A stretch of DNA of 64,000 bases. Origin: Marivibrio sp040218065. GTDB taxonomy: Bacteria > Pseudomonadota > Alphaproteobacteria > UBA8366 > Aestuariispiraceae. The notes under the pieces were generated by a model that ran no database searches, had not been told where the DNA came from, and worked only from the letters and a program-made list of their open reading frames with translations. This document shows positions 8,290 to 16,739 of this stretch, in pieces; position 1 is the stretch's first letter, and every line of letters begins with the position of its first letter. The translations under genes were made by a program, and so were the position numbers. The DNA is taken from positions 62,001 to 126,000 of the forward strand of contig NZ_JAVJQE010000005.1 in NCBI RefSeq assembly GCF_040218065.1, in the 5' to 3' direction.

Positions 8290-10233
8290 TTACGCCGCGC
8301 CGGGCGTCTCGGCCTCTTGCTTAAGGATAGATATCGCCTCGTCAAGCGCAAGAATTTCCTGCGCTTTCCCGCCGAGACGCCGCACGGCGACGGTTCCCTC
8401 CGCCGCCTCGCGGGCGCCGACGACGAAGACGGCGGGCGTCTTGGCCACCGAATGCTCGCGGATCTTGAAGTTGATCTTCTCGTTGCGAAGATCGGTTTCG
8501 ACCCGCAGACCCGCCTTGCGGCAGGCTGCGGCGACCTGTTCGGCGTAGCCGTCGGCTTCGTTCGTGATCGTGGCGATCGCGACCTGAACGGGCGCGAGCC
8601 ACATCGGGAACTTGCCGGCGAACTGCTCGATCAGGATGCCGATGAAGCGTTCGAACGAGCCCAGGATCGCACGGTGCAGCATGACGGGGCGGTAGCGCTG
8701 GCCGTCGTCCGCCATGTAGGTGGCGTCGAGGCGTTCCGGCAGCACAAAGTCGACCTGGAGCGTGCCGCACTGCCAGTCGCGGCCGATCGCGTCGCGCAGC
8801 ACGAACTCCAGCTTCGGGCCATAGAAGGCCCCTTCGCCGGGGTTCAGCGTGTAGGCGGCGCCGGCCTTCTCCGTGGCCGCCTTCAGCGCCGCCTCAGCCT
8901 TGTCCCAGACCGCGTCCGTGCCGGAGCGCACCGGCGGGCGGTCGGAGAATTTGATGCGCACGTCCTCGAAGCCGAAATCCTTGTAGACCGACATCAGAAG
9001 GTCGATGAAATCCTTCGTCTCCGCCTCGATCTGGTCCTCGGTGCAGAAGATGTGGGCGTCGTCCTGCACGAACGAGCGCACGCGCATCAGCCCGTGCAGC
9101 GCGCCGTGCGGCTCGTAGCGATGGCAGGCGCCGAACTCGGCCATGCGGATCGGCAGGTCGCGATAGCTCTTGATGCCCTGCTTGAAGACCTGAACGTGGC
9201 CCGGGCAGTTCATCGGCTTCAGCGCCAGGTGGTGCGTGTCCTCAAGACGGCCGTCGCCGCCCTCGTCGACCTCGGCGATGAACATGTGCTCCCGGAATTT
9301 ATCCCAGTGGCCGGAGCGCTCCCACAGCGCGCGGTCGACCAGCTGCGGGGTCTTCACCTCGACATAGCCCGCCTCTTCCAGACGCGCGCGCATGTAGCGC
9401 TCCGCCTGGCGGTAGAGCGTCCAGCCCTTGGGATGCCAGAAGATCGAGCCCTGCGCCTCGTCCTGCATATGGAATAGGTCGAGTTGGCGGCCGAGCTTGC
9501 GGTGGTCGCGCTTCTCCGCCTCCTCGAGGCGCAGGAGATAGGCCTTCAGCTCCTTTTCGTCGCGCCAGGCCGTGCCGTAGATGCGCTGCAACTGCGGCTT
9601 GGAGGCGTCGCCGCGCCAATAGGCGCCGGCCAGCTTCATCAGCTTGAACGCCTTCGGCAGCTTGCCGGTGGAGGGCAGATGCGGGCCGCGGCACAGGTCG
9701 ATCCAGTCGCCCTGACGGTACATCGTGATCTCTTCGCCCTCGGGCAGCTCCCAGACCCATTCCGCCTTGAAGCGCTCGCCCTTCTCCTCGAAGAAACGGG
9801 CGACCTGTTCGCGCGTCCACACTTCCCGTTCGATCGGGACGTCGCGGTCGACGATCTCGCGCATGCGCTGCTCGATCGCCTCGAAATCCTCGGTCGAGAA
9901 GGGGGCGTCGCGATGGAAATCGTAGTAGAAGCCGTCCTCCGTCGCCGGACCGAAAGTGATCTGCGTGCCGGGAAACAGCTCCTGCACCGCCATCGCCAGC
10001 ACATGCGCGGCGTCGTGGCGGATCAGTTCCAGCGACTCCTCGTCCTGCTTGCGGACAAGCTCCAGCTTTGCATCGTGATCGATCGGGCGGTTCAGGTCCC
10101 ACTCGACGCCGTCGACCTTGGCCAGCATCGCCGCCTTGGCGAGGCCGGGGCCGATCTCTTCGGCGACCGCTTGCGCCGTGACCGGCCCGTCATAGGATTT
10201 AACGCTGCCGTCAGGAAGGGTTAAGGCGACCAT
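8290..10233 (-). CDS. thrS: Threonyl-tRNA synthetase
   Basis: This 647-residue class II aminoacyl-tRNA synthetase charges tRNA-Thr. Domains in order are N-terminal TGS (MVALTLPDGSVKSYDGPVTA), the second-additional-domain editing region with HDAAHVLAMAVQ, the catalytic core (MNCPGH zinc Cys, RMAEFGACHRYEPHGALHG motif 2) and the anticodon-binding domain (PMWLAPVQVAI). The ATG at 10233 has an AAAGGAG site. Frame extension upstream to 11343 is an artefact of the GC-rich sequence overlapping the ferredoxin-like gene. The 290 bp upstream (10234-10523) shows no gene or leader structure that I could recognise. Confidence 0.97.
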   Translation of the reverse strand: MVALTLPDGSVKSYDGPVTAQAVAEEIGPGLAKAAMLAKVDGVEWDLNRPIDHDAKLELVRKQDEESLELIRHDAAHVLAMAVQELFPGTQITFGPATEDGFYYDFHRDAPFSTEDFEAIEQRMREIVDRDVPIEREVWTREQVARFFEEKGERFKAEWVWELPEGEEITMYRQGDWIDLCRGPHLPSTGKLPKAFKLMKLAGAYWRGDASKPQLQRIYGTAWRDEKELKAYLLRLEEAEKRDHRKLGRQLDLFHMQDEAQGSIFWHPKGWTLYRQAERYMRARLEEAGYVEVKTPQLVDRALWERSGHWDKFREHMFIAEVDEGGDGRLEDTHHLALKPMNCPGHVQVFKQGIKSYRDLPIRMAEFGACHRYEPHGALHGLMRVRSFVQDDAHIFCTEDQIEAETKDFIDLLMSVYKDFGFEDVRIKFSDRPPVRSGTDAVWDKAEAALKAATEKAGAAYTLNPGEGAFYGPKLEFVLRDAIGRDWQCGTLQVDFVLPERLDATYMADDGQRYRPVMLHRAILGSFERFIGILIEQFAGKFPMWLAPVQVAIATITNEADGYAEQVAAACRKAGLRVETDLRNEKINFKIREHSVAKTPAVFVVGAREAAEGTVAVRRLGGKAQEILALDEAISILKQEAETPGAA

Positions 10234-10523
10234 GGCCTCATTCGCTCCTTTCCAGTCCCGTCCACCAAACGGGGCTCTGTTCAAAGCGGGGCGCTCGCGC
10301 GGGTAAGCCCGAAAGACGGCGCGGCGCCCGAATACATCGTGGTGCGCTTCGATTTCGATTTGGCGCCGCCTCGCCCCGACCAAGGGCGGCGAACGGCGCC
10401 GCGGGATGCGTTGACCGCTGCGTGCGACCGTAACGCAAGCCGGCATATACGCCATCGGATGCGCGCCTGCAAGACGCCGGACGCGCGCACGCCGCTCCGC
10501 CCGGCCGGCCGCCGGGACGGCGC

Positions 10524-11192
10524 TCAGTCCCGCGCCCGCTCGAAGGCCTTCATGTGAAAGGCCGCTTGGGCGGAATCGTACGCGTACGATCGTCCGATCG
10601 GACAGGCGCGGCGCGCCTGGCAGCCGGCGGTTCGGCAGCTCTCCCCCTGCGGCGAGCGGAGGTGCGACGTACAGGCGGGGACGTCGTAGCCCGTCTCGGC
10701 CGAAAAGGCCCCGACGGGACAGGCGCTGAGGCACGGGCGCTCCGCGCAGGACGCACAGGGGCTGGGGCGGCGCGCGTGCGTCGGTAGGTCCAGCCGTTCC
10801 CGAAACGCAAACGCCGCGCGATAGGCGTGCCACAGTCCGTATTCCGGATGAATCAATAGTCCCAACGGCGAGGGATGCACCGCCTCCGCGCGCTGCGCCC
10901 AGCGCTGAAACGGATGATGGGGCGGTCCGTCGAAGGGAAACAGCGCCCGCGCGTCGAGCGCGCCGGCGATCGGCGTCAGAGTCCGCCGGGTCCAGCGGTC
11001 CATAGGGTGCGGGGCGCCGTCTTCGTACGCGTACGCTTCGAAAGCGCGCCAGAAAGCCGGGCCCGCAGCGCCGATCATCACCAGCGTCGCCGCGTCCTCG
11101 AACCCGTCTTCGGGGCCGGGATGGAAGCCGCCGCGCAATAGCAGACCGTGCGGAACGAGGGCCGCGGCGAGGCTCGCGAGTTTCGGATCCAC
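10524..11192 (-). CDS. Ferredoxin-like Fe-S protein
   Basis: This 222-residue cytosolic protein has two cysteine clusters in its C-terminal third: CASCAERPCLSACP and CRTAGCQARRACPIG. Together they can hold one or two [4Fe-4S] clusters in the bis-cluster arrangement of QueG-like proteins, but the cobalamin domain of QueG is absent. The N-terminal 130 residues match no family I can name, although similar ~220-residue ferredoxin-type proteins are common in alphaproteobacteria. It ends a same-strand run with the cupin, GST and glyoxalase genes (19-bp gap to the cupin). Function unknown; an electron-transfer or tRNA-modification role is a guess. Confidence 0.75.
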   Translation of the reverse strand: MDPKLASLAAALVPHGLLLRGGFHPGPEDGFEDAATLVMIGAAGPAFWRAFEAYAYEDGAPHPMDRWTRRTLTPIAGALDARALFPFDGPPHHPFQRWAQRAEAVHPSPLGLLIHPEYGLWHAYRAAFAFRERLDLPTHARRPSPCASCAERPCLSACPVGAFSAETGYDVPACTSHLRSPQGESCRTAGCQARRACPIGRSYAYDSAQAAFHMKAFERARD

Positions 11193-11210
11193 CGCCGTCC
11201 GCCTCTCCCG

Positions 11211-11666
11211 TCAGCCGCCGCGCGGCGGACGCGGGGTCGGCCGCCAGTCCGGCGGCGCCATCTCGAAGCCGTCGAAGGAGAAGGCGGGCGCGACCGTGCA
11301 GCCGACCAGCGTCCAGCGCCCCAGGCTTTCGGCCGTCTGCCACCAGCCCTTGGGGACCAGGATCTGCGGCGCCTCGCCCTGCAGCACGTTCGGCCCCAGG
11401 CGCTTCGCCTCCGCGTCGGCGCCGTCGGGCGAGAGGGTCAGCGCCAAGGGCGCGCCGGCGTAGAAATGCCAGATCTCGTCGGCGTCGCTCACCCGGTGCC
11501 AGGCGGAGAGGTCTCCGGCCTCCAACAGATAATAAATCGCCGTCATGCGCCCGCGGCCGCCGCCTTCCGGGGCCTCGCGGTAGGTTTCGCGGAACCAGCC
11601 GCCTTCGGGATGGGGCTCGAGTTCCAGCCGCGCGATCAGCGCCTTGGCGTCGGCGTCGCTCGCCAT
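11211..11666 (-). CDS. Cupin (DUF985) protein
   Basis: This 151-residue single-domain cupin has the DUF985 hallmark sequences LEPHPEGGWFRETYR, SAWHRVSDADEIWHFYAGAP and LVGCTVAPAFSFDGFEMA. Related proteins bind sugar- or ester-like ligands, but no reaction is established. The ATG at 11666 is preferred because a CGGAG element precedes it at a workable distance; a GTG at 11675 overlapping the upstream stop is a second possibility. It follows the GST gene almost without gap and is probably in the same transcript. Confidence 0.85.
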   Translation of the reverse strand: MASDADAKALIARLELEPHPEGGWFRETYREAPEGGGRGRMTAIYYLLEAGDLSAWHRVSDADEIWHFYAGAPLALTLSPDGADAEAKRLGPNVLQGEAPQILVPKGWWQTAESLGRWTLVGCTVAPAFSFDGFEMAPPDWRPTPRPPRGG

Positions 11667-11671
11667 GCGGG

Positions 11672-12298
11672 TCACGACTCCGGCGGGGCCGTCTCGGCCA
11701 TCGAGGGGCGCTCGGCGATCTGCTTGAACCATTCGGCCAGATGGGGCGCCTGGTCGCGCCAGCCGAAGTCGGGGAAGCGGAAGTCGAGATAGCCGAGTGC
11801 GGTCGCGACTGAGATCGCGCCGAGCTCGAAGGCCGCCGACAATTCGTCGATCTCGAGCTCCATCCGGTCGACGCTGGCGCGGATCGCCTCGCGTTGGCGC
11901 TCCATCCACCAGTCGTCGGGGATCGGATGTTCGAGGCGCTGGTTGCGCACCCTCTGGACCTGCATCAAGAGCGCCGCATCGGTCATCCCCTGGCCGATCG
12001 CATGCCGGCGCAACGTCCCGTCGCGGGCTTTGCCCCCGTCCTTCGCGCCGTCGGGGATCAAGCGCGGCGCGTCGCCGATGCGGTCCAAATGGTCGCAGAT
12101 CACCAGGCTGTCGAACAACGCCGGCGCGCCCTCGTCCGGCTCCAGCGCCGGCACCTTCGCGAGCGGGTTGGCGGCGCGGTGGCTTTCGCCGAATCCGTCG
12201 GTCTTCTCAAGCTGGATCCGGTCTTTCAGCCCGCGCTCGATCGCGCAAACCATGACTTTCCGGACATAGGGAGAGGTGGGGCTGTAATAGAGCTTCAT
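11672..12298 (-). CDS. Glutathione S-transferase family protein
   Basis: This 208-residue protein has an N-terminal thioredoxin-fold domain (MKLYYSPTSPYVRKVMVCAI, with the cis-Pro region NPLAKVPAL) and an all-helical C-terminal domain. The active-site Ser of SPYVRK and the D-S-x-V-I-C-D-H-L glutathione-binding region are present. It lies 78 bp downstream of glyoxalase II, another glutathione-dependent enzyme, and just upstream of the cupin gene, suggesting a detoxification cluster. The substrate cannot be deduced. Confidence 0.92.
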   Translation of the reverse strand: MKLYYSPTSPYVRKVMVCAIERGLKDRIQLEKTDGFGESHRAANPLAKVPALEPDEGAPALFDSLVICDHLDRIGDAPRLIPDGAKDGGKARDGTLRRHAIGQGMTDAALLMQVQRVRNQRLEHPIPDDWWMERQREAIRASVDRMELEIDELSAAFELGAISVATALGYLDFRFPDFGWRDQAPHLAEWFKQIAERPSMAETAPPES

Positions 12299-12376
12299 GA
12301 GGGCGGAACTCCGGATGAGCGCGGCGCGGCCGGACGGCCCGCCAGGCTGGGGCGGGGGCGGGTTGAAGGGGCGGGG

Positions 12377-13144
12377 CTAGAAATCGTCTTTGCGGCGGCG
12401 CACTTCGGCGAACACGTCGACCGGCGCGGCCTCGCGCATCGACAGCGCGGCGGCGAGCGCGACCTCGTCGGCGCGCAGGAAGGGGTTGGTGCGCTTTTCC
12501 TCGCCCAGCGTCGAGGGGACGGTCGGTGCGCCGGCCGCGCGGGTGCGGTCGATTTCCTCCGCCCGTGCGGCGAGGGCGGGATTGTCCTCGCCCAGGCTCA
12601 GCGCGAAGCGGGCGTTGGTTTGCGTGTATTCGTGCGCGCAGTAGACCTTCGCGTCGTCGGGCAGGGCCTTCAGCTTGCCGAGGCTCTTCCACATCTGCGC
12701 GGGCGTGCCTTCGAACAACCGTCCGCAGCCCAGCGCGAACAGGGTGTCGCCGCAGAACAGCGCCGACGCGTCGGCGAACCAGAAGGCGATGTGGCCCTTG
12801 GTGTGGCCGGGGGTGTCGAAGACCGTCGCGCGGGCGGCGCCGAAATCGTAGACGTCGCCGTCGCCCACCGCCACGTCGATGCCGGGGATTCGCTCGCGAT
12901 CAGCGCGCGGACCGACAATGGTGCAGCCGGTCGCCTGCTTGATCGCTTGGTTGCCGCCGACATGGTCGTTGTGGTGGTGGGTGTTCAGGATGTGCGTGAT
13001 GCGCCAGCCGAGCCGCTCGGCCTCGGCCAGGACCGGCTCCGAGACGGCGGGATCGACCACGGCGACGGCGCCCGTCTCGCTCTCCCGGACGAGATAGATG
13101 TAATTGTCGGTCAGCACGGCTATCTGACGAACGTCCAAGCTCAT
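12377..13144 (-). CDS. gloB: Hydroxyacylglutathione hydrolase (glyoxalase II)
   Basis: This 255-residue metallo-beta-lactamase-fold enzyme hydrolyses S-lactoylglutathione to lactate and glutathione, the second step of methylglyoxal detoxification. The dinuclear metal motif THHHNDHVGG is present, with further ligands in TPGHTKGHIAFW, FCGDTLF and YCAHEYT. The C-terminal substrate-binding helices end in KRTNPFLRAD and VFAEVRRRKDDF, as in the family. The ATG has a GGAGG site ten bases upstream. It probably heads a four-gene minus-strand operon reaching the ferredoxin-like gene. Confidence 0.97.
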   Translation of the reverse strand: MSLDVRQIAVLTDNYIYLVRESETGAVAVVDPAVSEPVLAEAERLGWRITHILNTHHHNDHVGGNQAIKQATGCTIVGPRADRERIPGIDVAVGDGDVYDFGAARATVFDTPGHTKGHIAFWFADASALFCGDTLFALGCGRLFEGTPAQMWKSLGKLKALPDDAKVYCAHEYTQTNARFALSLGEDNPALAARAEEIDRTRAAGAPTVPSTLGEEKRTNPFLRADEVALAAALSMREAAPVDVFAEVRRRKDDF

Positions 13145-13191
13145 TCTGAGCGATCCTCCATCAATCCTGTTTCACCCGCGGGCGCAGTTAA

Positions 13192-13242
13192 GCGCAGCCG
13201 CCCGGGCGAGAGAAGCCCCTTCTCCCGCCCGGGCGGCTGCGC
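13192..13242. repeat. Long 24-bp hairpin
   Basis: Two 24-base arms (13192-13215 and 13219-13242) are complementary at all but one position (13209/13225), separated by a three-base loop CCC. It lies between DUF2059 and gloB, both minus strand. It has no T tract on either side, so it is not a classical terminator; an mRNA-stability or REP-like role is possible. Confidence 0.7.
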
Positions 13243-13248
13243 TCGGCT

Positions 13249-13276
13249 CTCACGCGCTCAAGCTCACGCGCTCAAA
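13249..13276. repeat. 14-bp tandem duplication
   Basis: CTCACGCGCTCAAG (13249-13262) is followed immediately by CTCACGCGCTCAAA (13263-13276), next to the long hairpin and just after the DUF2059 gene. It is a simple tandem duplication in non-coding sequence. Confidence 0.7.
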
Positions 13277-13284
13277 TAGAGCGA

Positions 13285-13854
13285 TTAGAGCTTGTAGCCC
13301 ATGTCGGCCGCTTCGTCGCGGACTTCGGCCATCGCCTGCTGGGCCATTTGCTGGCTCCACTGGCGGCTGATCTGACGCGCGGCGCCGACCGCCTGCGGCA
13401 GCTTCTGCGAGATCGACTGCCCGGTCGGCGAGTCGTAGAACGCCAGCATGTGGTCCAGCTCCTCCATCGTGAAGGTCTGGGCGTAAATCGGGATCAACGC
13501 TTCGGTCAGCTCGTCCCGGCCGGCGCGGAACGTGTCGGCCGCCGTCTGGATCAACCGCGCGCGCTGCTGCTCGCCCATCTTGGGCGCGCGCTTCTCCAAC
13601 ATCTTGCCCATCTGTTGCGAGGCCATCGGCGCCATCGTCTCGACCGTGCGCTCGACGCGGGTCAGGTCCAACAGACGTTCGATCTTCCGCAGCTTCTCGG
13701 GCGAGACCTGCACTTGTTGCTGCTGTTGGCCCTGGGCCTGCGCGCCCTGAGAATCGGCGGCTTGCTGGGCGACGGCCGGCGCGGCGGTGAGCGCCAGCGC
13801 GGCGACGCCGGCGGCGCAGAGATGTTTCAGGGATCGGATGCGGCTTGTCGGCAT
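13285..13854 (-). CDS. Secreted DUF2059 protein
   Basis: This 189-residue protein has a signal peptide (positively charged start, hydrophobic AAGVAALALTAAPAVAQQ, likely cut after AVA) and a Gln-rich linker around residues 33-48. A C-terminal DUF2059 domain follows, with the family pattern FTMEELDHMLAFYDSPTGQS. Members are periplasmic and of unknown function. A GGAG site precedes the ATG. The gene is upstream of gloB but separated from it by a long hairpin, so it is probably a separate unit. Confidence 0.85.
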   Translation of the reverse strand: MPTSRIRSLKHLCAAGVAALALTAAPAVAQQAADSQGAQAQGQQQQQVQVSPEKLRKIERLLDLTRVERTVETMAPMASQQMGKMLEKRAPKMGEQQRARLIQTAADTFRAGRDELTEALIPIYAQTFTMEELDHMLAFYDSPTGQSISQKLPQAVGAARQISRQWSQQMAQQAMAEVRDEAADMGYKL

Positions 13855-14061
13855 GGCGCGGCTCCTTTTCGATGATGTCTCGCTCTGATGGATTTCGACG
13901 ACGCCCGAGCGCGCCCCTGGCGCCGCCGCACTCGTCCCCCCACCTAAGCGCCCATCGGCCGGTTTGTAGGGGGCGCCGCTCAGGCGATCTCTTCGCTATA
14001 GTGGGGCCGCCGCGTAGCGAGGCGCATCGGGCCGGGCGTCGGGCGGCGCAGTGGGGACGCT

Positions 14062-14808
14062 ATGTGGACTGACGTCGTCGACCTGAATGATTTCTACCGC
14101 AGCGCGCTCGGCAAGACCGCGCGCCAGATGATCCGGCTCGAAATCCGCCGGATCTGGCCGGACGTGCGCGGCGACGTGGTCGTCGGCCTCGGCTACGCGT
14201 CGCCCTATATGAAGCAGTTCGACGGCGAGGCGGAGCGGCTGATCGCCGTCATGCCGGCCCATCAGGGCGTCACCCGCTGGCCGCGCGGCGCGGCGAACCG
14301 CGCCGTGCTGTCCGACGATGCGGCCCTGCCCTTTCCCGACATGTCGGTCGACCGGCTGCTGCTGGTCCATGCGGTCGAGAACACCGAGCATCTGCGCGCG
14401 CTGATGCGGGAATGCTGGCGCGTGCTGAACGGCAAGGGGCGGCTCCTGGCCGTCGTCCCGGCGCGCCGCGGCCTCTGGTCGCGCAGCGAGCGCACCCCGT
14501 TCGGCCACGGCAAGCCGTTCAGCCGCTCCCAGCTGCAGCGTCTGCTGCGCGACGGTCAGTTCGATCCGACCCACGCCTCGCGCGCGCTCTACATCCCGCC
14601 GGCGCGCTGGTCGTGGCTGCTGCACGCCGCGCCCGCCTGGGAGCGGATCGGCCGCAAGGGTTTCGCCACCTTGGGCGGCGTCCATCTGGTCGAGGCGCAA
14701 AAGCAGATCTACGCCGCCACGCCCGCGCGCCAGGCCCGCCGGGTCATGCGCCCGCGCCTGCTGCCCATGCCGCAGCCGGTCGCGGGGCGCGCGCGGCTTA
14801 AGACGTAG
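14062..14808 (+). CDS. Class I SAM-dependent methyltransferase
   Basis: This 248-residue protein has a Rossmann-type methyltransferase core in residues 40-150. The glycine motif is DVVVGLGYASPY, followed by the acidic/DALPF-like loop DDAALPFPDMSVDRLLLVHA and ECWRVLNGKGRLLAVVPARR, the pattern of type 11 methyltransferases. The substrate is unknown. Similar genes often lie near gloB in alphaproteobacteria, but here the DUF2059 gene intervenes. The 3' end overlaps the convergent MFS gene by 11 bp. Confidence 0.85.
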   Translation: MWTDVVDLNDFYRSALGKTARQMIRLEIRRIWPDVRGDVVVGLGYASPYMKQFDGEAERLIAVMPAHQGVTRWPRGAANRAVLSDDAALPFPDMSVDRLLLVHAVENTEHLRALMRECWRVLNGKGRLLAVVPARRGLWSRSERTPFGHGKPFSRSQLQRLLRDGQFDPTHASRALYIPPARWSWLLHAAPAWERIGRKGFATLGGVHLVEAQKQIYAATPARQARRVMRPRLLPMPQPVAGRARLKT

Positions 14809-16048
14809 CCGTGTGCGGCTTGCGCGTCAGCGGCCGCTCGTCGATCGGAAGATGCAGGGCGGCGGCCAGCAGCCCCAAGACCACGCCGGCCCACCAGACC
14901 GCGTCATAGGAGCCGACGGCGTCGTGGAGATAGCCGCCCAGCCACACCCCGGCGAAGCTGCCGATCTGATGGCTGAGGAACACGACGCCGAACAGCGTCG
15001 CCATGTAGCGCACCCCGAAGATCTGGGCGACGATGCCCGTCGTCAGCGGCACCGTGGAAAGCCACAGGATCCCTATGACGGCGGCGAAGATCAGGATCAC
15101 CGCCGGCGTCTTGGGCGAGATCAGCAGCACGAAGATGGCGATCGCCCGCAGGAAGTAGATCCCGGCGAGCCCGCAGCGCTTCGACCAGCGCTGGCCGAAC
15201 GCGCCGCTGAGCAGCGAGCCCGCGATGTTGCACAGCCCGATCAGCGACAAGGCCCAGGCTCCGATCCGGGGGTCGAGGCCGAGATCGCTGACATAGGCCG
15301 GGAAGTGCACCGTGATGAAGGCGACGTGAAAGCCGCAGACGAAAAAGCCGATCGTCAGAAGCACGTAGCCGCGGTGGCCCGCCGCTTCCCGGAGCGCATG
15401 GCCGAGCCCGAGATCGGGCAGCGGATCGCCGGTCTCCTTCGAGGCGCCCGGCAGGATGAAGGCGAGCGGCAGGATGACCAGCGACGACAGCGCCATAACG
15501 ACGAGGGCGTCGTGCCAGCCCACGCCGGCGATCAGCGCCTGCCCGAACGGCGAGAACAGCACCTGGCCGAGCGAACCCGCCGCGGTCCCCAGCCCGAGCG
15601 CGAGCGAGCGCCGCTGCGGTCCCGCCACCCGCGCCATCGCGGCGAGCGCCAGCGAAAAGGCGGTGAAGGCGACGCCGAGGCCGGTCACGACGCCGGCGGT
15701 CAACTGCAGCGCCAGGCCGCTTTCCGACTCCGCCATGCCGAAAACGCCGAGGGCGTAGACGACGGCCCCGCCGGCCAACACCTTCGGCGCGCCGTAGCGA
15801 TCCGCCAGCATGCCTGCGAAGGGCAGGCCCAGCCCCCAGAACAGGTTCTGCAGCGCCATCGCCAGCGCGAAGGTCTCGCGGCTCCAGCCCTGGGTCAGCG
15901 TCATCGGCTCCAGGAACAGCCCGAAGGCGGAGCGCACGCCGAAGCCGACCAGCGAGATCAGGCAGCCGGCTGCGATCACGACGAGCGGCGTGCGCCATCG
16001 CGCGGCCGCCGGATCGCCGGGCGGCGGGGCTGCAGAGGCGTCTGACAT
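14798..16048 (-). CDS. MFS transporter (OFA/NarK-like)
   Basis: This 416-residue inner-membrane carrier has twelve predicted helices. The family signature GMLADRYGAPKVLAGGAVVY is visible between helices 2 and 3, together with GFGVRSAFGLFLEPM near the N-terminus and repeated glycine-rich helices, the pattern of the monocarboxylate/oxalate-formate group. The ATG at 16048 follows a GGGAGAG site; upstream in-frame codons are hydrophilic filler. The substrate is not predictable. It converges with and slightly overlaps the methyltransferase gene. Confidence 0.88.
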   Translation of the reverse strand: MSDASAAPPPGDPAAARWRTPLVVIAAGCLISLVGFGVRSAFGLFLEPMTLTQGWSRETFALAMALQNLFWGLGLPFAGMLADRYGAPKVLAGGAVVYALGVFGMAESESGLALQLTAGVVTGLGVAFTAFSLALAAMARVAGPQRRSLALGLGTAAGSLGQVLFSPFGQALIAGVGWHDALVVMALSSLVILPLAFILPGASKETGDPLPDLGLGHALREAAGHRGYVLLTIGFFVCGFHVAFITVHFPAYVSDLGLDPRIGAWALSLIGLCNIAGSLLSGAFGQRWSKRCGLAGIYFLRAIAIFVLLISPKTPAVILIFAAVIGILWLSTVPLTTGIVAQIFGVRYMATLFGVVFLSHQIGSFAGVWLGGYLHDAVGSYDAVWWAGVVLGLLAAALHLPIDERPLTRKPHTATS

Positions 16049-16277
16049 CGTGAAACTCTCCCTGGAAAGCGGGGCGGCGGACGCCTCCTTTTCGCCGCAC
16101 CGCGTCGGAAAGACAAGCGGCGGCGCGGCGCAACATCTGTGACCGCCGCGCAACGGCCCGCGGTCCGACCGGTCGCGCCGGCTTGCCCGGTCCGCCTTGA
16201 CGGTCTAGCTATCCGCCCCGACATCGGCCCGCAGAGAGGCGGCGAGCCGAAGCGACGTTAGGCGAGGGGAAGGGCGC

Positions 16278-16688
16278 ATGTCAGAGCGTGTGGAGACGAT
16301 CCTGCTAAACAATATCCCGGCGATCCTGCGGCTGGTCGCCGGCAAGTTGAACGCCGATACGCAGTTGGCCGAGCGCAACGCGCTGGTCGCCATGGCGGGC
16401 GAATTGGCGCAGGAGCAGACCATCGCCATCTCCAGCGCCGACGGTGACGACCGGATCAACGGCCTGATGCGGGCCAAGGAGGCGGTGGAGCAGAAGCTGG
16501 CCGCCCTGCCGGCGGATAAGAAAAGCTCCCCCGCGGCCGAGCAGCTGGCGATCTGCGGCCACGCGCTGGGCGAGATCAAGGACAGCTTCGAACTCGCCCT
16601 CGAGGAGGGCCTGACCGCCAACGTCAATCTGCGCCGCCTGGCGCAGGCCATGCGCGAAGGCGACGACGAGGAAGACGAGGCGCTTTAG
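16278..16688 (+). CDS. Hypothetical acidic helical protein
   Basis: I do not recognise this 136-residue protein. It is soluble and largely helical, with no signal peptide or membrane segment. It begins SERVETILLNNIPAILRLVA, has a long Ala/Glu-rich middle, and ends in a strongly acidic tail (EGDDEEDEAL). An AGGGGAAGG-type ribosome site precedes the ATG. It stands alone between two MFS genes on the opposite strand. Codon usage resembles its neighbours, so it is likely a native gene, but no function can be proposed. Confidence 0.7.
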   Translation: MSERVETILLNNIPAILRLVAGKLNADTQLAERNALVAMAGELAQEQTIAISSADGDDRINGLMRAKEAVEQKLAALPADKKSSPAAEQLAICGHALGEIKDSFELALEEGLTANVNLRRLAQAMREGDDEEDEAL

Positions 16689-16739
16689 GCGGCGCTCTCG
16701 CTGGGCGCGTGCGCGCGCGACGTCGCGTTTTAAGCGCGC

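Noticed and set aside
7576..9477. A plus-strand open frame of more than 600 codons opposite infC and thrS
   Set aside because: It is antisense shadow coding created by high third-position GC in infC and thrS; no domain or ribosome site supports it.
10575..11035. TACGCGTACG palindromes as regulatory sites
   Set aside because: Both copies lie inside the ferredoxin-like gene and encode Tyr-Ala-Tyr stretches, so coding explains them.
10234..11343. A continuous open frame that would extend thrS by 370 residues
   Set aside because: The extension is Arg/Ala-rich shadow sequence over the ferredoxin-like gene on the same strand; the TGS domain begins at the ATG at 10233 with its own ribosome site.
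16197..16225. TTGACG before the 136-residue hypothetical gene as a promoter
   Set aside because: No acceptable -10 hexamer occurs at 15-19 bp spacing.
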